Shown: positions 27,330 through 44,276, counted from the stretch's first letter. The stretch: 64,000 nt of DNA from Myxococcales bacterium (GCA_020633315.1 JACKDV010000005.1:124001-188000); one strand, 5' to 3'. The notes: generated by a model from the sequence alone, not told the origin. Numbers and translations: made by a program.

Positions 27330-28413
27330 TGGCATGGGGGACCTCGGCGTCCAGCGGGATCTCGATGCGGGCTCGGGTGCGCTCGCCCTCGGCCCGGACC
27401 TCGAGGGACGCGGCTCCCCCGTAGGCATGGACGAGTCGCCGCCGCACCTGTTGCAGCCCCTCGCCGTCGACTCGCTCGCCCCGGAAGCGCCCGGGGTTGT
27501 CGACCTCGAGCACCAGGTGCGCGCGCTCGGCCGCCACCCGCAGCCGCAGCGGGCCGCGGTGCCCCGCGTTGGGGCCGTGCTTGGCCGCGTTCTCGACCAG
27601 GGGCAGCAGGATCATCGGGGGCACCTCCACCGCGGGCGGCGACGCCACACCCTCGAGCTCGATCGAGAAGCGATCGGGATCGCGAACGCGGTGCAGGTCG
27701 AGCAGGGTCCGCGCCAGCTCGAGCTCCTTGCGCAGCGGCCACGCCGGCCGGCGCGTGGCCGAGAGCACGGTCCGCAGCATCTCCGACAGCCGCAGCGTGG
27801 CCTGCTCGGCCACCTCGCCGTCCTCCCGGCACCACTCCGCGATCGCGTTGAGGGTGTTGAACAGGAAGTGTGGGTCGAGGTGGCTGCGCATGGCCAGCAG
27901 GTGCGCGCGCTCGGCCTCGGCCTCCAGGCGCTGGGCCTTGGCGCGCTCGCGGGCGAGGACCCCCTCCATGTCGATGTCGCGGCCCAGGCCGTAGCCCCCC
28001 ACCCAGAACAGCGCGACCGAGACCCACAGGCTGACGTCCGAGGTCATGAAGGTGGGGCCGATGTCGAGACGCAGGGGCAGCGCCCAGCCCACCAGCAGCA
28101 CGGTGCCGATGCCGGTGATCCCGTACACGAGCAGCCGGCCGAAGGGCGCGGCGAAGGTGGGCGGCGCATCGAGGGCGGGAGGGAACAAGGCGCGCCACGA
28201 GACCGGCGCCACCAGGGCGAACACCAGGCACATCAGCGCGCCCAGCCACACCGCGGCCGGATCGCTCGAGAAGCGCTCCTGGGCGATCACCAGCACCGCA
28301 CCCAGCAGCAGGATCGGCACCAGTCGGCGGGGCAGCAGCAGCGAGCGCAAGGTGCTGCGCAGCAATGAGCGCTCGATGCCTCCGTCCTCGGCGCTGGCCC
28401 CGTCCCGCTGCAT
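27322..28413 (-). CDS. LytS/YehU-type membrane histidine kinase
   Basis: 363 residues. Four membrane segments at the N-terminus (VPILLLGAVLVIAQ, WLGALMCLVFALVAPVSW, LLVYGITGIGTVLLVGWAL, SVALFWVGGYGLG). A coiled coil (GVLARERAKAQRLEAEAERA) then reaches the His_kinase domain: phospho-His in SHLDPHFLFNTLNAIAEW, the N-box PLVENAAKHG and a G-box GEGLQQVRRRL in the HATPase. It phosphorylates the LytTR regulator immediately downstream. ATG 28413 is chosen because GGAGGAG lies just before it, although ATGs at 28425 and 28428 are also in frame. Divergent from the TPR kinase gene, 218 bp apart with no other gene. Confidence 0.92.
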   Translation of the reverse strand: MQRDGASAEDGGIERSLLRSTLRSLLLPRRLVPILLLGAVLVIAQERFSSDPAAVWLGALMCLVFALVAPVSWRALFPPALDAPPTFAAPFGRLLVYGITGIGTVLLVGWALPLRLDIGPTFMTSDVSLWVSVALFWVGGYGLGRDIDMEGVLARERAKAQRLEAEAERAHLLAMRSHLDPHFLFNTLNAIAEWCREDGEVAEQATLRLSEMLRTVLSATRRPAWPLRKELELARTLLDLHRVRDPDRFSIELEGVASPPAVEVPPMILLPLVENAAKHGPNAGHRGPLRLRVAAERAHLVLEVDNPGRFRGERVDGEGLQQVRRRLVHAYGGAASLEVRAEGERTRARIEIPLDAEVPHANA

Positions 28414-28416
28414 CGT

Positions 28417-28423
28417 CTCCTCC
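28417..28423 (-). promoter_or_regulatory. Shine-Dalgarno GGAGGAG deciding the histidine kinase start
   Basis: GGAGG lies 5 nt before ATG 28413 but inside the reading frame if ATG 28425 or 28428 were used. Confidence 0.5.
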
Positions 28424-28631
28424 ATCATGCCGCGTCCCGGGCCCGCTGCCTCAGGGTCTGCGGGTCGAGCGGTCGCCCCACCGCATCGAGCGGTCGCGAC
28501 CACCACCGGCGTGGCGTGCTCGGGCTCACCATTGCGTCGATTCCCGCCGGAGGACGCGCCACCACGGCCCCGCGTTCCCGCGCCCGATCATTGTTCGCGA
28601 CGCGCGCATCGGGCATCCTGACCCGGTAGCG

Positions 28632-31643
<3,012 letters not shown>

Positions 31644-31703
31644 GAGCCGCGATGGGGCGGCCCGCGGCGGGCTGTTACGATTGCAGGCCCCGCGAGGCCC
31701 GTG

Positions 31704-32786
31704 ATGAGAAGCGAAGAGATCGGCACCTACGAGATGCTGTGGGACTGCCCGCACTGCAACACCCCCAAGCTGCTCGGGATCCAGCATCGCCACTGCCCCG
31801 CCTGCGGCGCGCCGCAGGATCCCAGCGCTCGCTACTACCCCAGCGACGAGGACAAGGTCGCGGTCGAGGATCACGTCTACCACGGCGCCGATCTGATCTG
31901 CCCCGCGTGCACCACCGCCAACGCGGCGATCGCCAGGTTCTGCGTGGGCTGTGGCTCGCCGATCGGGGGCGATGCCGAGGCCGCCGCCGCGCGCAGCGAG
32001 CAGCAGGTGGGCCAGGGCGAGGCCTTCGGCGGGGAGACGAGCAAGGACGCCCTCGCGGAGGCCCGGGCCCGCCGCGACGCCCAGCGCCAGCAGGCGCAGC
32101 AAGCCCACGCGGGCCCCAAGCCCGGGATGAGCCGCGGCCTCAAGATCGGCCTCGTCGTGGGCGGCGTGGTGCTGGTGGTGGCCGTGCTCGTGTTCGTGCT
32201 GTTCTTCTGGAAGCGCGAGACCACCGTGGAGGTGAAGGCCGTCGCGTGGGAGCGCACCATCGAGGTGCAGGAATTCAAGGAGGTGCGCGACTCGGCTTGG
32301 TGCGACGAAGTGCCCAGCGGCGCCCGCAAGGTGAGCCGCAAGCAGGAGAAGCGCTCGACCAAGAAGGTCCAGGACGGGGAGGAGTGCGTCAAGAAGCGCA
32401 AGGACAACCGCGACGGCACCTTCAAGGAGATCAAGGAGTGCAAGCCGAAGTTCCGCGAGGAGCCGGTCTACGACGACAAGTGCTACTTCGAGATCGATCG
32501 CTGGACCACGGTGCGCACCGAGCAGGCACGCGGCAGCAGCAACGATCCCGCGCCGAGCTGGCCCGCCGTGGAGCTGCGCGAGCCGGGTACCTGCAAGGGC
32601 TGTGATCGCGAGGGCGAGCGCGCGGAGACCTACTCGCTGACCTTCGTCGACCTCGATGGTGAGAGCCACGAGTGCGAGGTCGAGCGCGCGGTCTGGGACC
32701 AGGCCGAGGTGGGGGCCAAGTGGAAGGCCGAGGTCGGAGTGGTAACGACGAGCCTCGACTGCGGTTCATTCACCCCCGCTCGATGA
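31704..32786 (+). CDS. zinc-ribbon membrane protein with Cys-containing exterior domain
   Basis: 360 residues. N-terminal zinc ribbons: DCPHCNTPKLLGIQHRHCPAC and later ICPACTT ... FCVGCGSPIG, eight Cys in four CxxC pairs. An Ala/Gln/Arg helical stretch leads to one strong membrane helix (IGLVVGGVVLVVAVLVFVLF). The C-terminal domain (about 175-360) is Lys/Glu-rich with Cys spread through it (AWCDEVPSG, ECVKKRKDN, CKGCDREGE). No matching family recognised. ATG 31704 follows GAGG at 6 nt; GTG 31701 is adjacent. TACGAT lies at 31676-31681. It follows the TPR kinase by about 60 bp. Confidence 0.75.
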   Translation: MRSEEIGTYEMLWDCPHCNTPKLLGIQHRHCPACGAPQDPSARYYPSDEDKVAVEDHVYHGADLICPACTTANAAIARFCVGCGSPIGGDAEAAAARSEQQVGQGEAFGGETSKDALAEARARRDAQRQQAQQAHAGPKPGMSRGLKIGLVVGGVVLVVAVLVFVLFFWKRETTVEVKAVAWERTIEVQEFKEVRDSAWCDEVPSGARKVSRKQEKRSTKKVQDGEECVKKRKDNRDGTFKEIKECKPKFREEPVYDDKCYFEIDRWTTVRTEQARGSSNDPAPSWPAVELREPGTCKGCDREGERAETYSLTFVDLDGESHECEVERAVWDQAEVGAKWKAEVGVVTTSLDCGSFTPAR

Positions 32787-32868
32787 TCGTCGCCCGGGAT
32801 CACAAAAAGCCGCACACGCCCCCACAATGGGCTTGAATCCCAAGGGCGGCCCCGTCACTCTGGAGCCG

Positions 32869-33858
32869 ATGTCGCTGCTCGCCCCCCTCGCCCTCGCCTT
32901 GCCCTTGGCTCTTTTCGGCGGGCCGACTCCGTCGCCGGCCGCCACGGCGCTGGCGTTCAGCCCCTACTCGATGGGCTCGCTGCACGCGAGCACCCAGCTC
33001 GAGCCGGCGCCCACCCCCGAGGATGCCGCGGCCGCCAATGGCTGGGACGAGCCTGCCGAGGAGCCTGCCGCCGATCCGGCGGCCACCGACCCGAGCGCCA
33101 CTGCTCCCGCGACCACCGATCCGGCCGCCACCGTCGAGCCGGTGCCCGCCCCGGTGGTGCCGCCGCCCACCGACACGGGCATCGTGAAGAAGCCCGCCCC
33201 CAAGCCGGCCGACAAGAAGGGCATCGGCTTGATCGTGGGCGCGAGCGCGGTGGGGGGCGTCGCCATCGCGATGGGCGTGGGCCGCATGGTGATCATCTCC
33301 GACGCCTGCGCCAGCGGGTCGGAGTTCATCATGGACACCGGGGGCTCGCTGACCAAGTGCGTCACCGCGGCCAAGAACCTGCTCACCTTCACCGTGGTCG
33401 AGTGGATCTTCAACGCCACCTCCTACGGTCTGGCTCCCGCCGCCGGCATGGTGCGCGCGCGCTACGACGCCTCGAGCTACGTGTACAGCGGCAAGCCCAA
33501 CCGCAACGGGATCCTGCTCGCGGGCATCGGCGGCGGCGTGCTGGGCGTGGGCGTGATCGCCAAGATCACCCTGTGGGGCTCGCTGCTCTCGGGCAAGCGC
33601 TTCTTGTGCCCCGCCGGCAGCGAGGAGGAGATCCTCGACTACGGCAAGTGCGTGCGTCGCAACTTCGTGGGCTACTTCGGCGGGGTGCAGCTCGCCAGCA
33701 CGGCCATCGCCGCGGGCGCGGGCCTGCTCGCCTACGGCGTGTTCTACAACAAGGATCGCCAGGCCAAGGAGCGGCTGTTCTTCCGGCCCGAGCAGGTCCG
33801 CGTGTCGCCGACCTTCTCGCACCAGTACGCCGGCCTGAGCCTGACCGGTCGCTTCTAG
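32869..33858 (+). CDS. exported Pro/Ala-rich protein with membrane segments
   Basis: 329 residues. A signal peptide (MSLLAPLALALPLALFGG) is followed by a Pro/Ala/Thr/Asp-rich linker (about 35-110), then a C-terminal part with several hydrophobic segments (GLIVGASAVGGVAIAMGVG, ILLAGIGGGVLGVGVIAKI, LASTAIAAGAGLLAYGVF) and four Cys. Probably an inner-membrane or envelope protein; no family recognised. ATG 32869 gives a clean signal; ATG 32827 is an in-frame alternative. Convergent with the pseudokinase gene. Confidence 0.7.
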   Translation: MSLLAPLALALPLALFGGPTPSPAATALAFSPYSMGSLHASTQLEPAPTPEDAAAANGWDEPAEEPAADPAATDPSATAPATTDPAATVEPVPAPVVPPPTDTGIVKKPAPKPADKKGIGLIVGASAVGGVAIAMGVGRMVIISDACASGSEFIMDTGGSLTKCVTAAKNLLTFTVVEWIFNATSYGLAPAAGMVRARYDASSYVYSGKPNRNGILLAGIGGGVLGVGVIAKITLWGSLLSGKRFLCPAGSEEEILDYGKCVRRNFVGYFGGVQLASTAIAAGAGLLAYGVFYNKDRQAKERLFFRPEQVRVSPTFSHQYAGLSLTGRF

Positions 33859-33865
33859 GCTCGCA

Positions 33866-33882
33866 GCCCACCGCCGGTGGGC
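33866..33882. terminator. hairpin between convergent genes
   Basis: GCCCACC-GCC-GGTGGGC, a perfect 7-bp stem with a 3-nt loop between the stops at 33858 and 33890. Likely shared terminator. Confidence 0.5.
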
Positions 33883-33889
33883 CGGTTGC

Positions 33890-35095
<1,206 letters not shown>

Positions 35096-35103
35096 CGCCA
35101 CGG

Positions 35104-35109
35104 ATGCTA
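35104..35109 (-). promoter_or_regulatory. -10-like TAGCAT, 8 nt before pseudokinase start
   Basis: TAGCAT on the minus strand with 8 nt to ATG 35095. It gives this gene its own promoter within the kinase cluster. Confidence 0.3.
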
Positions 35110-35208
35110 CGGCGACGAGTCCCGATCGCTCAAGGCGGCGAGCGCCCCACATCGGCGCTCGTGTCGAAGCGGGTCGCATTCGCGACGCCACCGAGCGCGT
35201 AGCAACGG

Positions 35209-38273
<3,065 letters not shown>

Positions 38274-38286
38274 GCCGTCCGCTCGA

Positions 38287-38316
38287 AGTATCGCGGCACG
38301 GCCGAACACCGGTCAA
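38287..38316 (-). promoter_or_regulatory. promoter of the kinase pair
   Basis: TTGACC (minus, 38316-38311), 18-bp spacer, GATACT (38292-38287), 13 nt to GTG 38273. The clearest -35/-10 pair in this region. Confidence 0.5.
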
Positions 38317-38331
38317 ACCACACGACCCCCT

Positions 38332-38354
38332 GCGACCGCGGCTGTCGCGGTCGT
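38332..38354 (-). terminator. hairpin downstream of the flotillin-ATPase operon
   Basis: CGACCGCG-GCTGT-CGCGGTCG, a perfect 8-bp stem extended by a G-T pair, 53 nt past the stop of the ATPase gene and before the kinase promoter. Likely operon terminator. Confidence 0.5.
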
Positions 38355-38406
38355 GGGAGCGCTCACCAACGCCACGCAGAAGATCTGCGGCATGCCGGGC
38401 CCGAGG

Positions 38407-41400
38407 CTACGAGCCCGACGGCGGACGGAAACGCGGGGGCGGACGCCACTGCTCGGGAGCGCCATCGCCCGGGGCCGGCTCGGCGTCCGTCCCCTGCGCG
38501 GGACCCGGGGCGCCGGTCGGTGCCCGCCAGTACCCAGGTCGCTCGCCGGTGACGGCCGGCGCACCTTGGACCCGCGGCGGCTGGATCGCGGGACCCATCG
38601 CGGCCCCGTGCCTCCCCGCGGCCGGCGGCATCGTGCCGCCGCCGTGACTCCCCGCGGCCGGCGGCATCGTGCCGCCGCCGTGACTCCCCACCGCGGGCGA
38701 GCCTCCGCCACGGCCCCCGCTCCCCTCGCTCTCGCCCCGCGGCAGCGCGGCCTGCAGCGAGTAGCCCTGGCGCAGCCGCTCGTCGACGCCCCGCAGCAGG
38801 TGCAGCAGCTCGGCCACGCGCTCGTCCACCTTGGTGGGGCTCACGAGCTGCTGATTGGTGGTGCGCACCAGCGGCACCAGCGTGCGCTCGATGATCGCGA
38901 TCTGCTGGGCGAGCAGCTCCTCCACGCCGGCCGGCGGGTCCACCCGGACCTGCACCTGCGGATGGGCCAGGGTCTGCAGCGCGTGCTCGAGGCGCTGCAG
39001 GTAGCCGCCGAGCACCTGGACCACGGCGTCGCTGGACGCAGCCGAGGGCGCGGGGCTCGACACCGTGGGCGGGGGCGCGACCGGGGCCCGCATCGACGCA
39101 CCCGCCTGACGCACCGCGGCGACCAGCCCGTCGAGGCGCTCGCCCACGTCGGCCGACAGCGACGAGCGCCCCAGGGCCTGCTCGATGCCGCCGAGGCGCT
39201 CGACCACGCTGCTCAGCGCCTGGGCCTGGGCCAGCGCCGCGGCGATGCCCTCGAGGCCCTTGCCGAGGCGCTCGAGGCGGTCGCCGTGCCCCATCGCCCC
39301 CTGGATGCCCTCGAGGCGCTCACCGAGCGAGGAGAGCTGCGCGGTGATGCGGACCACGGGGTCGTCCTCGGCCCCGCCGAGCATCTTCTGCTTCTTGAAC
39401 TCCTTCTTGATCGCCTCCCAGCGCTCGCGCTTGGTGTCGTCGAGCGCCCCGCGGATCTCGGCGAGCTTGAGCAGGTTCTGCTCGGCGCCGGTGGTGAGGG
39501 TCTGCGCCTCGCCGACGTAGTGGTCCTCGATCAGCGCCTCGAGCTCGCGCTCGTTCATCGCCGCGACGACCTTCTCGGCCAGCTTGTTCATGTTGCGGTA
39601 GCTGCCCTGCAGCTTGAAGGGCGGCTCGCTGCGGTAGGCATCGTCCATCGACGCCGAGGCGATGTACTGCTGGTTGACCTGCAGCAGCACCTCCTGCACC
39701 CGAAACAGGCGCTTGAGCACCGAGGTCACCTCGCCCAACTCCACCGCCGAGTAGCCGTGGCTGAGGTCGGTCGAGGGGATCTCCTCGCCCTGTGCCATGC
39801 GGACGAGCTTGTAGATGTCGCTCTGCTCGCGGGTGGCCATCGGGGCCAGCACGGGGTTGGAGGTGATCGCGTTCTCGATGTAGCTGAGGGCGAACTGCTC
39901 CTCCTTGCCCCCGAGGATGTCGCCGAGGTTGTAGGTGTCGGCGCGGTTGGCCAGCATGTCGGGGATGACGAACTTGTCGCCGCTCTCCGTGTAGGGGTTG
40001 CCGGCCATCACCACGCAGAATTTCTTGCCCCGCAGGTCGTAGGTGCGCGTGCGGCCGCGCCACACGCCCTCGATGCGCCGCTGGGCATCGCACAGCGAGA
40101 TGAACTTCTGCAGCAGCTCGGGGTGGGTGTGCTGGATGTCGTCGAGGTAGAGCATCACGTTGTTGCCCATCTCGAACGCCAGGTTGATCTTCTCCACCTC
40201 CTGCCGCGCCGTGGCGTTGGGAGCCTCGGCCGGGTCGAGCGAGTGCACATCGTGCCCCAGCGAGGGCCCGTTGACCTTCATGAACACCAGCCCCAGGCGG
40301 CTGGCCACGTACTCCATGAGGGTGGTCTTGCCGTAGCCGGGCGGGGAGATGAGCAGCAGCAGGCCCATCAGGTCGGTGCGCTTGCCCTCGCCCGCGGCGC
40401 CGAGCTGCTTGGCCAGGTTGTCGCCGATGAGCGGGAGGTAGACCTCGTTGATCAGCTTGTTGCGGACGAAGGAGCTGAGCACCCGCGGCTTGAACTCGTC
40501 GAGGCGCAGGCGATGGCGCTCGCGCTCGAGCATGGCCTGCCGCTGCTCGCGGTAGGCCAGGTAGCCCGGCACCCGGTCGCGGACGAAGCGACCGAGGCGC
40601 TCGATGAACTCGTCGAGCCGCAGGGGCAGGCGCTGGTCCTTGACCCGCGGGTGCTGCCCGAGCAGCCCCTCCACCACCGTCGAGGTGAGGGCCGAGTTGC
40701 TCTCGCGCGCGACGTCGTGGCCGGTGGCCAGCAGCACCGCGGCCTCGGGGACGGCCGGGCCCAGCTCGCGCAGGCTCGGGTCCTCGGCCCGCTCGACGAA
40801 GCCCTCCACCCACACCCGGGCCAGGGCCACTCGCGCGCCGATGTCGTCGTCGATCGCCTGCAGGTCCTGCTCGAGCTCGTGGCGCATCGAGGCTGCGTCG
40901 AGCTGCTCGATGAGCGCGTCCCGCAGGCGCTGCGCCTCGGCGCTGGTGGTGAAGGAGGGACGCGCAGCCGCGAGCTCCTCCACCAGGTAGCGGGCCGCGG
41001 TCTCGGCCAGGGACACGTCGAATTCGAGGCGTGCATCCCCCACGAACTCGGCGATCGCCTCGCGCAGCTCTCCCACCAGGCGCTCGGCCGCGCCGCCGTG
41101 GGCGAAGGCCCGGCGCAGGCGCGCCAGGCTCTGCGCCCGCCGGTGCCAGGTGGGCTTGCGCTCGTCGGTGCGCACGGCCCAGTAAAGACACGCCAGCGCG
41201 CGTGCGCTGGGCCCGAAGCGCAGCAGTCCCGCCACGGTGTACAGGGCCATCAGCTTCTCGAGGATCTGGGCGCCGTCGTGATCGTGCACGCCGCGCTCGT
41301 AGCCCTCCTGGTAGCGCTCGGCCGCGTACTTGCGGACGAGCCCGCCCAGGCCCTCCTCGGTGAGCGCGGCCTCCCGCAGGGACTCGATGGTCATCCTCCC

Positions 41401-44250
41401 GCGGCCCGCCTCGGCGTCGAAGATGATCGACGCCGCGAGGTACTCGCCGCGATAGACCTCCGGGGTCTCGGAGACCAGCTGCTGCGACCAGAACGGCCGG
41501 GTCTGGGCGAAGCCCTCGTCCTCGATGGGCTCGAGGAAGTCGGTGCCCGACAGCGACAGCGCCATGCCCTCGCCGTGGGGCAGGATGCCCAGCTCGAGCG
41601 GCTGGGTGTTGACCGAGAAGCGGTGCCGACCGAGCTTGATGAGGTTGGCCCCGTCCTCGAAGAGATCGAGGCGGTCTCGCAGGCCCCGCAGCGCGTCCTG
41701 CCGCGCCGACTTGATCTGCGACTGGACCTCGTCGGCCTTGACGCTGTCGCCGAGACCGAGGATCCGCTCCACGAGGTCGCGGAGCTTGAGGACCATCGCG
41801 TCGGAGGCGAAGTAGGCGTTGAGCTCGTCGGCGTCCTTGAAGGAGCGGGCCCGCCGGTTGACCCCCTGGAGGATGCGATCGGCAGCCTGGACCAGGTTCT
41901 GCACCCGGCGCTGCCGCTCGTCGAGCAGCTGCTGCTTCTTGTTGCCGAAGGCCTCGTAGATCTCCTCGCGCTTGCCGGAGATCTCGCCGAGGAACTCATC
42001 GAACTCGGAGAACTTGGCCTCGAGCTCCTCGAGCTGGACCATCAGGCGCGAGAGCTGCTCGTCGCACTTCTCCGGGGTGTCGGCCATGCCGATGGCCGAG
42101 GTGACCGCCTGCCCGAGCAGGTTGAACTGCGCGGCGAACTCGGCCTTGCCCTCGGCCGACATCAGGCTCTTGCGCCGGTTGTCGACCGTCGCCCGCACCC
42201 GGTTGAGGTGGGCGAAGACCAGCGAGATCCCCTCGAGGATCCGCGTGCGCGCGGTGGGATCGTCGACCTGGAGGTTGGCCGCGACCTCGGAGAGCACGTT
42301 GAGTCCCTCGCTGACCTGCTCGAGCTCCTCGATGAGCGGCTGCAGCTCGTGGGCCTTGTCGATCTCGGCCGTGCGCTCGAGCAGCTCGTCGAGCTTGCCC
42401 GTCAGCGGCTCGAGGGCGTCGTCGCGCAGCAGGAAGTCGACGGTGGACTTGGACAGCGAGTCGAAGCTCGCGACCACCTCGTCCTCGAGCTGCTGGACCC
42501 GCAACAGGTCCATGTAGCGCATCTCGCGGAGGGTGATGAGGTGGCCTCGCTGGGTCCGCAGGCGGGTGAGGCCGCCCATGAACTCGTCCACCTGCGACCA
42601 GGAGTCGGGCCGCAGGCCGCGGATGAGCTTCTCCTGGTTGTCGGCGGCGGCGGTGATGGCCTCGGCGGCCTGCCGCTTGATGGCGACGACCTTCTCGAAC
42701 TCGTCGACGACGAGCTCGGCGGTGCTGCGGATCTCGTGCAGCACCGAGGCCAGGTCACCCACTTCCTGCTGATCGCCGATCCAGTAGTAGGCATCGGCAA
42801 TGCGGGTGCAGGTGGAGATGAGGTCCTCGTAGACCTGGCGCGAGGGCTTCTGATCGATGATGAAGCGCCGCACGCTGAGGCAATCGGAGATGCCCCGCAC
42901 CAGCTCGGCGTTGCCCACCTTGCCGAGGAAGCCCGCGGCATCGGGAGCGGCCGCGGCGTGCTCGTCGGAGACGAAGGGGGTCTTCCACACCTGCATGGGG
43001 TGGACCCGCGTCGGCTCGTCGGAGTCGAAGCGGAACACCACCATGAAGCCGTTGTCGAACAGGCTGTAGCCCGAGCACAGGATCGGGGTGCCCACCTCGC
43101 GACGGATGAGGTTGTAGGGGAACAGCGCGTAGCGCCCCTCGCGGCGCTCGTGGAACACGTAGAGCACGTCCTCGCCGTTGGGCGAGCGCACCGCACGATG
43201 GAACTCGTAGGCCGAGTAGTCGCCGTCGAAGACCTTGTACTGGCCGTCCTGGAGGAAGTAGCCGCCGGGGAAGATGATGCCGTGATCCTCGGGGAGGCTG
43301 CGGCAGGCCTGGCCGATCGCGTCGATGCGCACGACCTCCTCGGTGCGCGAGCAGAACACCAGGTGCCGCCACCTCTCCTCCCGGTACGGGAGGATGCGCA
43401 TGAGGACGAGCGGCCCGATCTCGCGGAACTGGAAGGTCGCATCGTCGAGGGTCTGGTAGGCGTCGTCGACCGGCTCGGCGTAGATGCCCTTGCCGGTGGC
43501 GGTGTTGTTCTCGACCTTGACCGTCAGGTCCCCGCCGGTGGTCTCCACGAACACCTTGTTGCGGATGGAGACGTGGGGGTAGTCGCCCGAGACCTGGTCC
43601 TCGCGGGTGAGGATGGTCCACTCGAAGTCGTGCTGGGGCGGGAACTCGTAGTCCCGCTCGCCCCGGTTGTCGATGTAGGTGGCGCGGCCGTCCGGTGAGA
43701 GCGTCCAGCGGGCCACGCGGACGTCGGTGATCTCGCCGCCGATCTGCCAGACCGCGAGCAGCTTGGTCTCGCTGCGCGAGAGCTGCACGAGCCGGGCGTC
43801 CTTGTAGAAGCGGTACAGCTCGTGGAAGTGCTCGGTGAAGGTGGGATCGGAGATGAACCCCTCCCCCCCGTCCTCGAAGGGCACCGCGCTCAGGTCGATG
43901 GAGCCGTCGTCCTGCGGCTCGAACTTGTGCAGGCTGAAGACGTCGGTGACCGCGGTCTCGGTCTTCAGCCCGAGGAACACGTTGTAGCCGAACAGCAGGC
44001 GCCCCCCGACCTGCACGATGTCGCGGGGCGTACAGTTGTTCTCGGTGCGCACTCGCTCGTTGGCGACGACCGAGAGCTCGGTGCCGCCGAAGACCTCCTG
44101 GCGCCGCTCGTTGAGGAGCTCGGTGCGAGCACCGAGCTCCTTGGCCTGCTCGACGAGGCGGGCGCGAATGACCTCGTAGCTCCCGCCCTCCAGCTCGGCG
44201 GCGGAGCCCTCCTCCGCCGCCTTGGTGGTCGTATCTTCCGCGTCCGCCAT
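38407..44250 (-). CDS. giant AAA+ ATPase of the 'DNA repair ATPase' family, flotillin-associated
   Basis: 1947 residues, cytoplasmic. The N-terminal half (about 60-480) is a beta-rich region typical of proteins annotated 'DNA repair ATPase' (NNCTPRDIVQVGGRLLFGYN, RWTLSPDGRATYIDNRGERD). Long coiled-coil stretches follow (about 500-900). The AAA+ core has Walker A with Lys1308 in SPPGYGKTTLMEY, Walker B Asp1370-Asp1371 in VMLYLDDIQHTHPE and sensor-1-like CVVMAGNPYTE. The C-terminus is helical, then low-complexity Gly/Pro/His with a 36-bp tandem repeat. ATG 44250 has AGGAGG 11 nt upstream. Last gene of the operon after flotillin (26-bp gap). The DNA-repair name is by homology only; function unknown. 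Confidence 0.85.
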   Translation of the reverse strand: MADAEDTTTKAAEEGSAAELEGGSYEVIRARLVEQAKELGARTELLNERRQEVFGGTELSVVANERVRTENNCTPRDIVQVGGRLLFGYNVFLGLKTETAVTDVFSLHKFEPQDDGSIDLSAVPFEDGGEGFISDPTFTEHFHELYRFYKDARLVQLSRSETKLLAVWQIGGEITDVRVARWTLSPDGRATYIDNRGERDYEFPPQHDFEWTILTREDQVSGDYPHVSIRNKVFVETTGGDLTVKVENNTATGKGIYAEPVDDAYQTLDDATFQFREIGPLVLMRILPYREERWRHLVFCSRTEEVVRIDAIGQACRSLPEDHGIIFPGGYFLQDGQYKVFDGDYSAYEFHRAVRSPNGEDVLYVFHERREGRYALFPYNLIRREVGTPILCSGYSLFDNGFMVVFRFDSDEPTRVHPMQVWKTPFVSDEHAAAAPDAAGFLGKVGNAELVRGISDCLSVRRFIIDQKPSRQVYEDLISTCTRIADAYYWIGDQQEVGDLASVLHEIRSTAELVVDEFEKVVAIKRQAAEAITAAADNQEKLIRGLRPDSWSQVDEFMGGLTRLRTQRGHLITLREMRYMDLLRVQQLEDEVVASFDSLSKSTVDFLLRDDALEPLTGKLDELLERTAEIDKAHELQPLIEELEQVSEGLNVLSEVAANLQVDDPTARTRILEGISLVFAHLNRVRATVDNRRKSLMSAEGKAEFAAQFNLLGQAVTSAIGMADTPEKCDEQLSRLMVQLEELEAKFSEFDEFLGEISGKREEIYEAFGNKKQQLLDERQRRVQNLVQAADRILQGVNRRARSFKDADELNAYFASDAMVLKLRDLVERILGLGDSVKADEVQSQIKSARQDALRGLRDRLDLFEDGANLIKLGRHRFSVNTQPLELGILPHGEGMALSLSGTDFLEPIEDEGFAQTRPFWSQQLVSETPEVYRGEYLAASIIFDAEAGRGRMTIESLREAALTEEGLGGLVRKYAAERYQEGYERGVHDHDGAQILEKLMALYTVAGLLRFGPSARALACLYWAVRTDERKPTWHRRAQSLARLRRAFAHGGAAERLVGELREAIAEFVGDARLEFDVSLAETAARYLVEELAAARPSFTTSAEAQRLRDALIEQLDAASMRHELEQDLQAIDDDIGARVALARVWVEGFVERAEDPSLRELGPAVPEAAVLLATGHDVARESNSALTSTVVEGLLGQHPRVKDQRLPLRLDEFIERLGRFVRDRVPGYLAYREQRQAMLERERHRLRLDEFKPRVLSSFVRNKLINEVYLPLIGDNLAKQLGAAGEGKRTDLMGLLLLISPPGYGKTTLMEYVASRLGLVFMKVNGPSLGHDVHSLDPAEAPNATARQEVEKINLAFEMGNNVMLYLDDIQHTHPELLQKFISLCDAQRRIEGVWRGRTRTYDLRGKKFCVVMAGNPYTESGDKFVIPDMLANRADTYNLGDILGGKEEQFALSYIENAITSNPVLAPMATREQSDIYKLVRMAQGEEIPSTDLSHGYSAVELGEVTSVLKRLFRVQEVLLQVNQQYIASASMDDAYRSEPPFKLQGSYRNMNKLAEKVVAAMNERELEALIEDHYVGEAQTLTTGAEQNLLKLAEIRGALDDTKRERWEAIKKEFKKQKMLGGAEDDPVVRITAQLSSLGERLEGIQGAMGHGDRLERLGKGLEGIAAALAQAQALSSVVERLGGIEQALGRSSLSADVGERLDGLVAAVRQAGASMRAPVAPPPTVSSPAPSAASSDAVVQVLGGYLQRLEHALQTLAHPQVQVRVDPPAGVEELLAQQIAIIERTLVPLVRTTNQQLVSPTKVDERVAELLHLLRGVDERLRQGYSLQAALPRGESEGSGGRGGGSPAVGSHGGGTMPPAAGSHGGGTMPPAAGRHGAAMGPAIQPPRVQGAPAVTGERPGYWRAPTGAPGPAQGTDAEPAPGDGAPEQWRPPPRFRPPSGS
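38612..38683 (-). repeat. perfect 36-bp tandem duplication in the ATPase C-terminus
   Basis: Two identical 36-bp units (38612-38647 and 38648-38683) encode the 12-residue unit GSHGGGTMPPAA twice within the low-complexity C-terminal tail. Exact identity suggests a recent or slippage-prone repeat. Confidence 0.85.
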
Positions 44251-44276
44251 CGTCGATTCGGCCTCCTACCGCCGGC

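Noticed and set aside
38274..38309. Kinase start at GTG 38309
   Set aside because: It would place the -10 element within the coding region and the start inside the promoter spacer; GTG 38273 fits the kinase fold.
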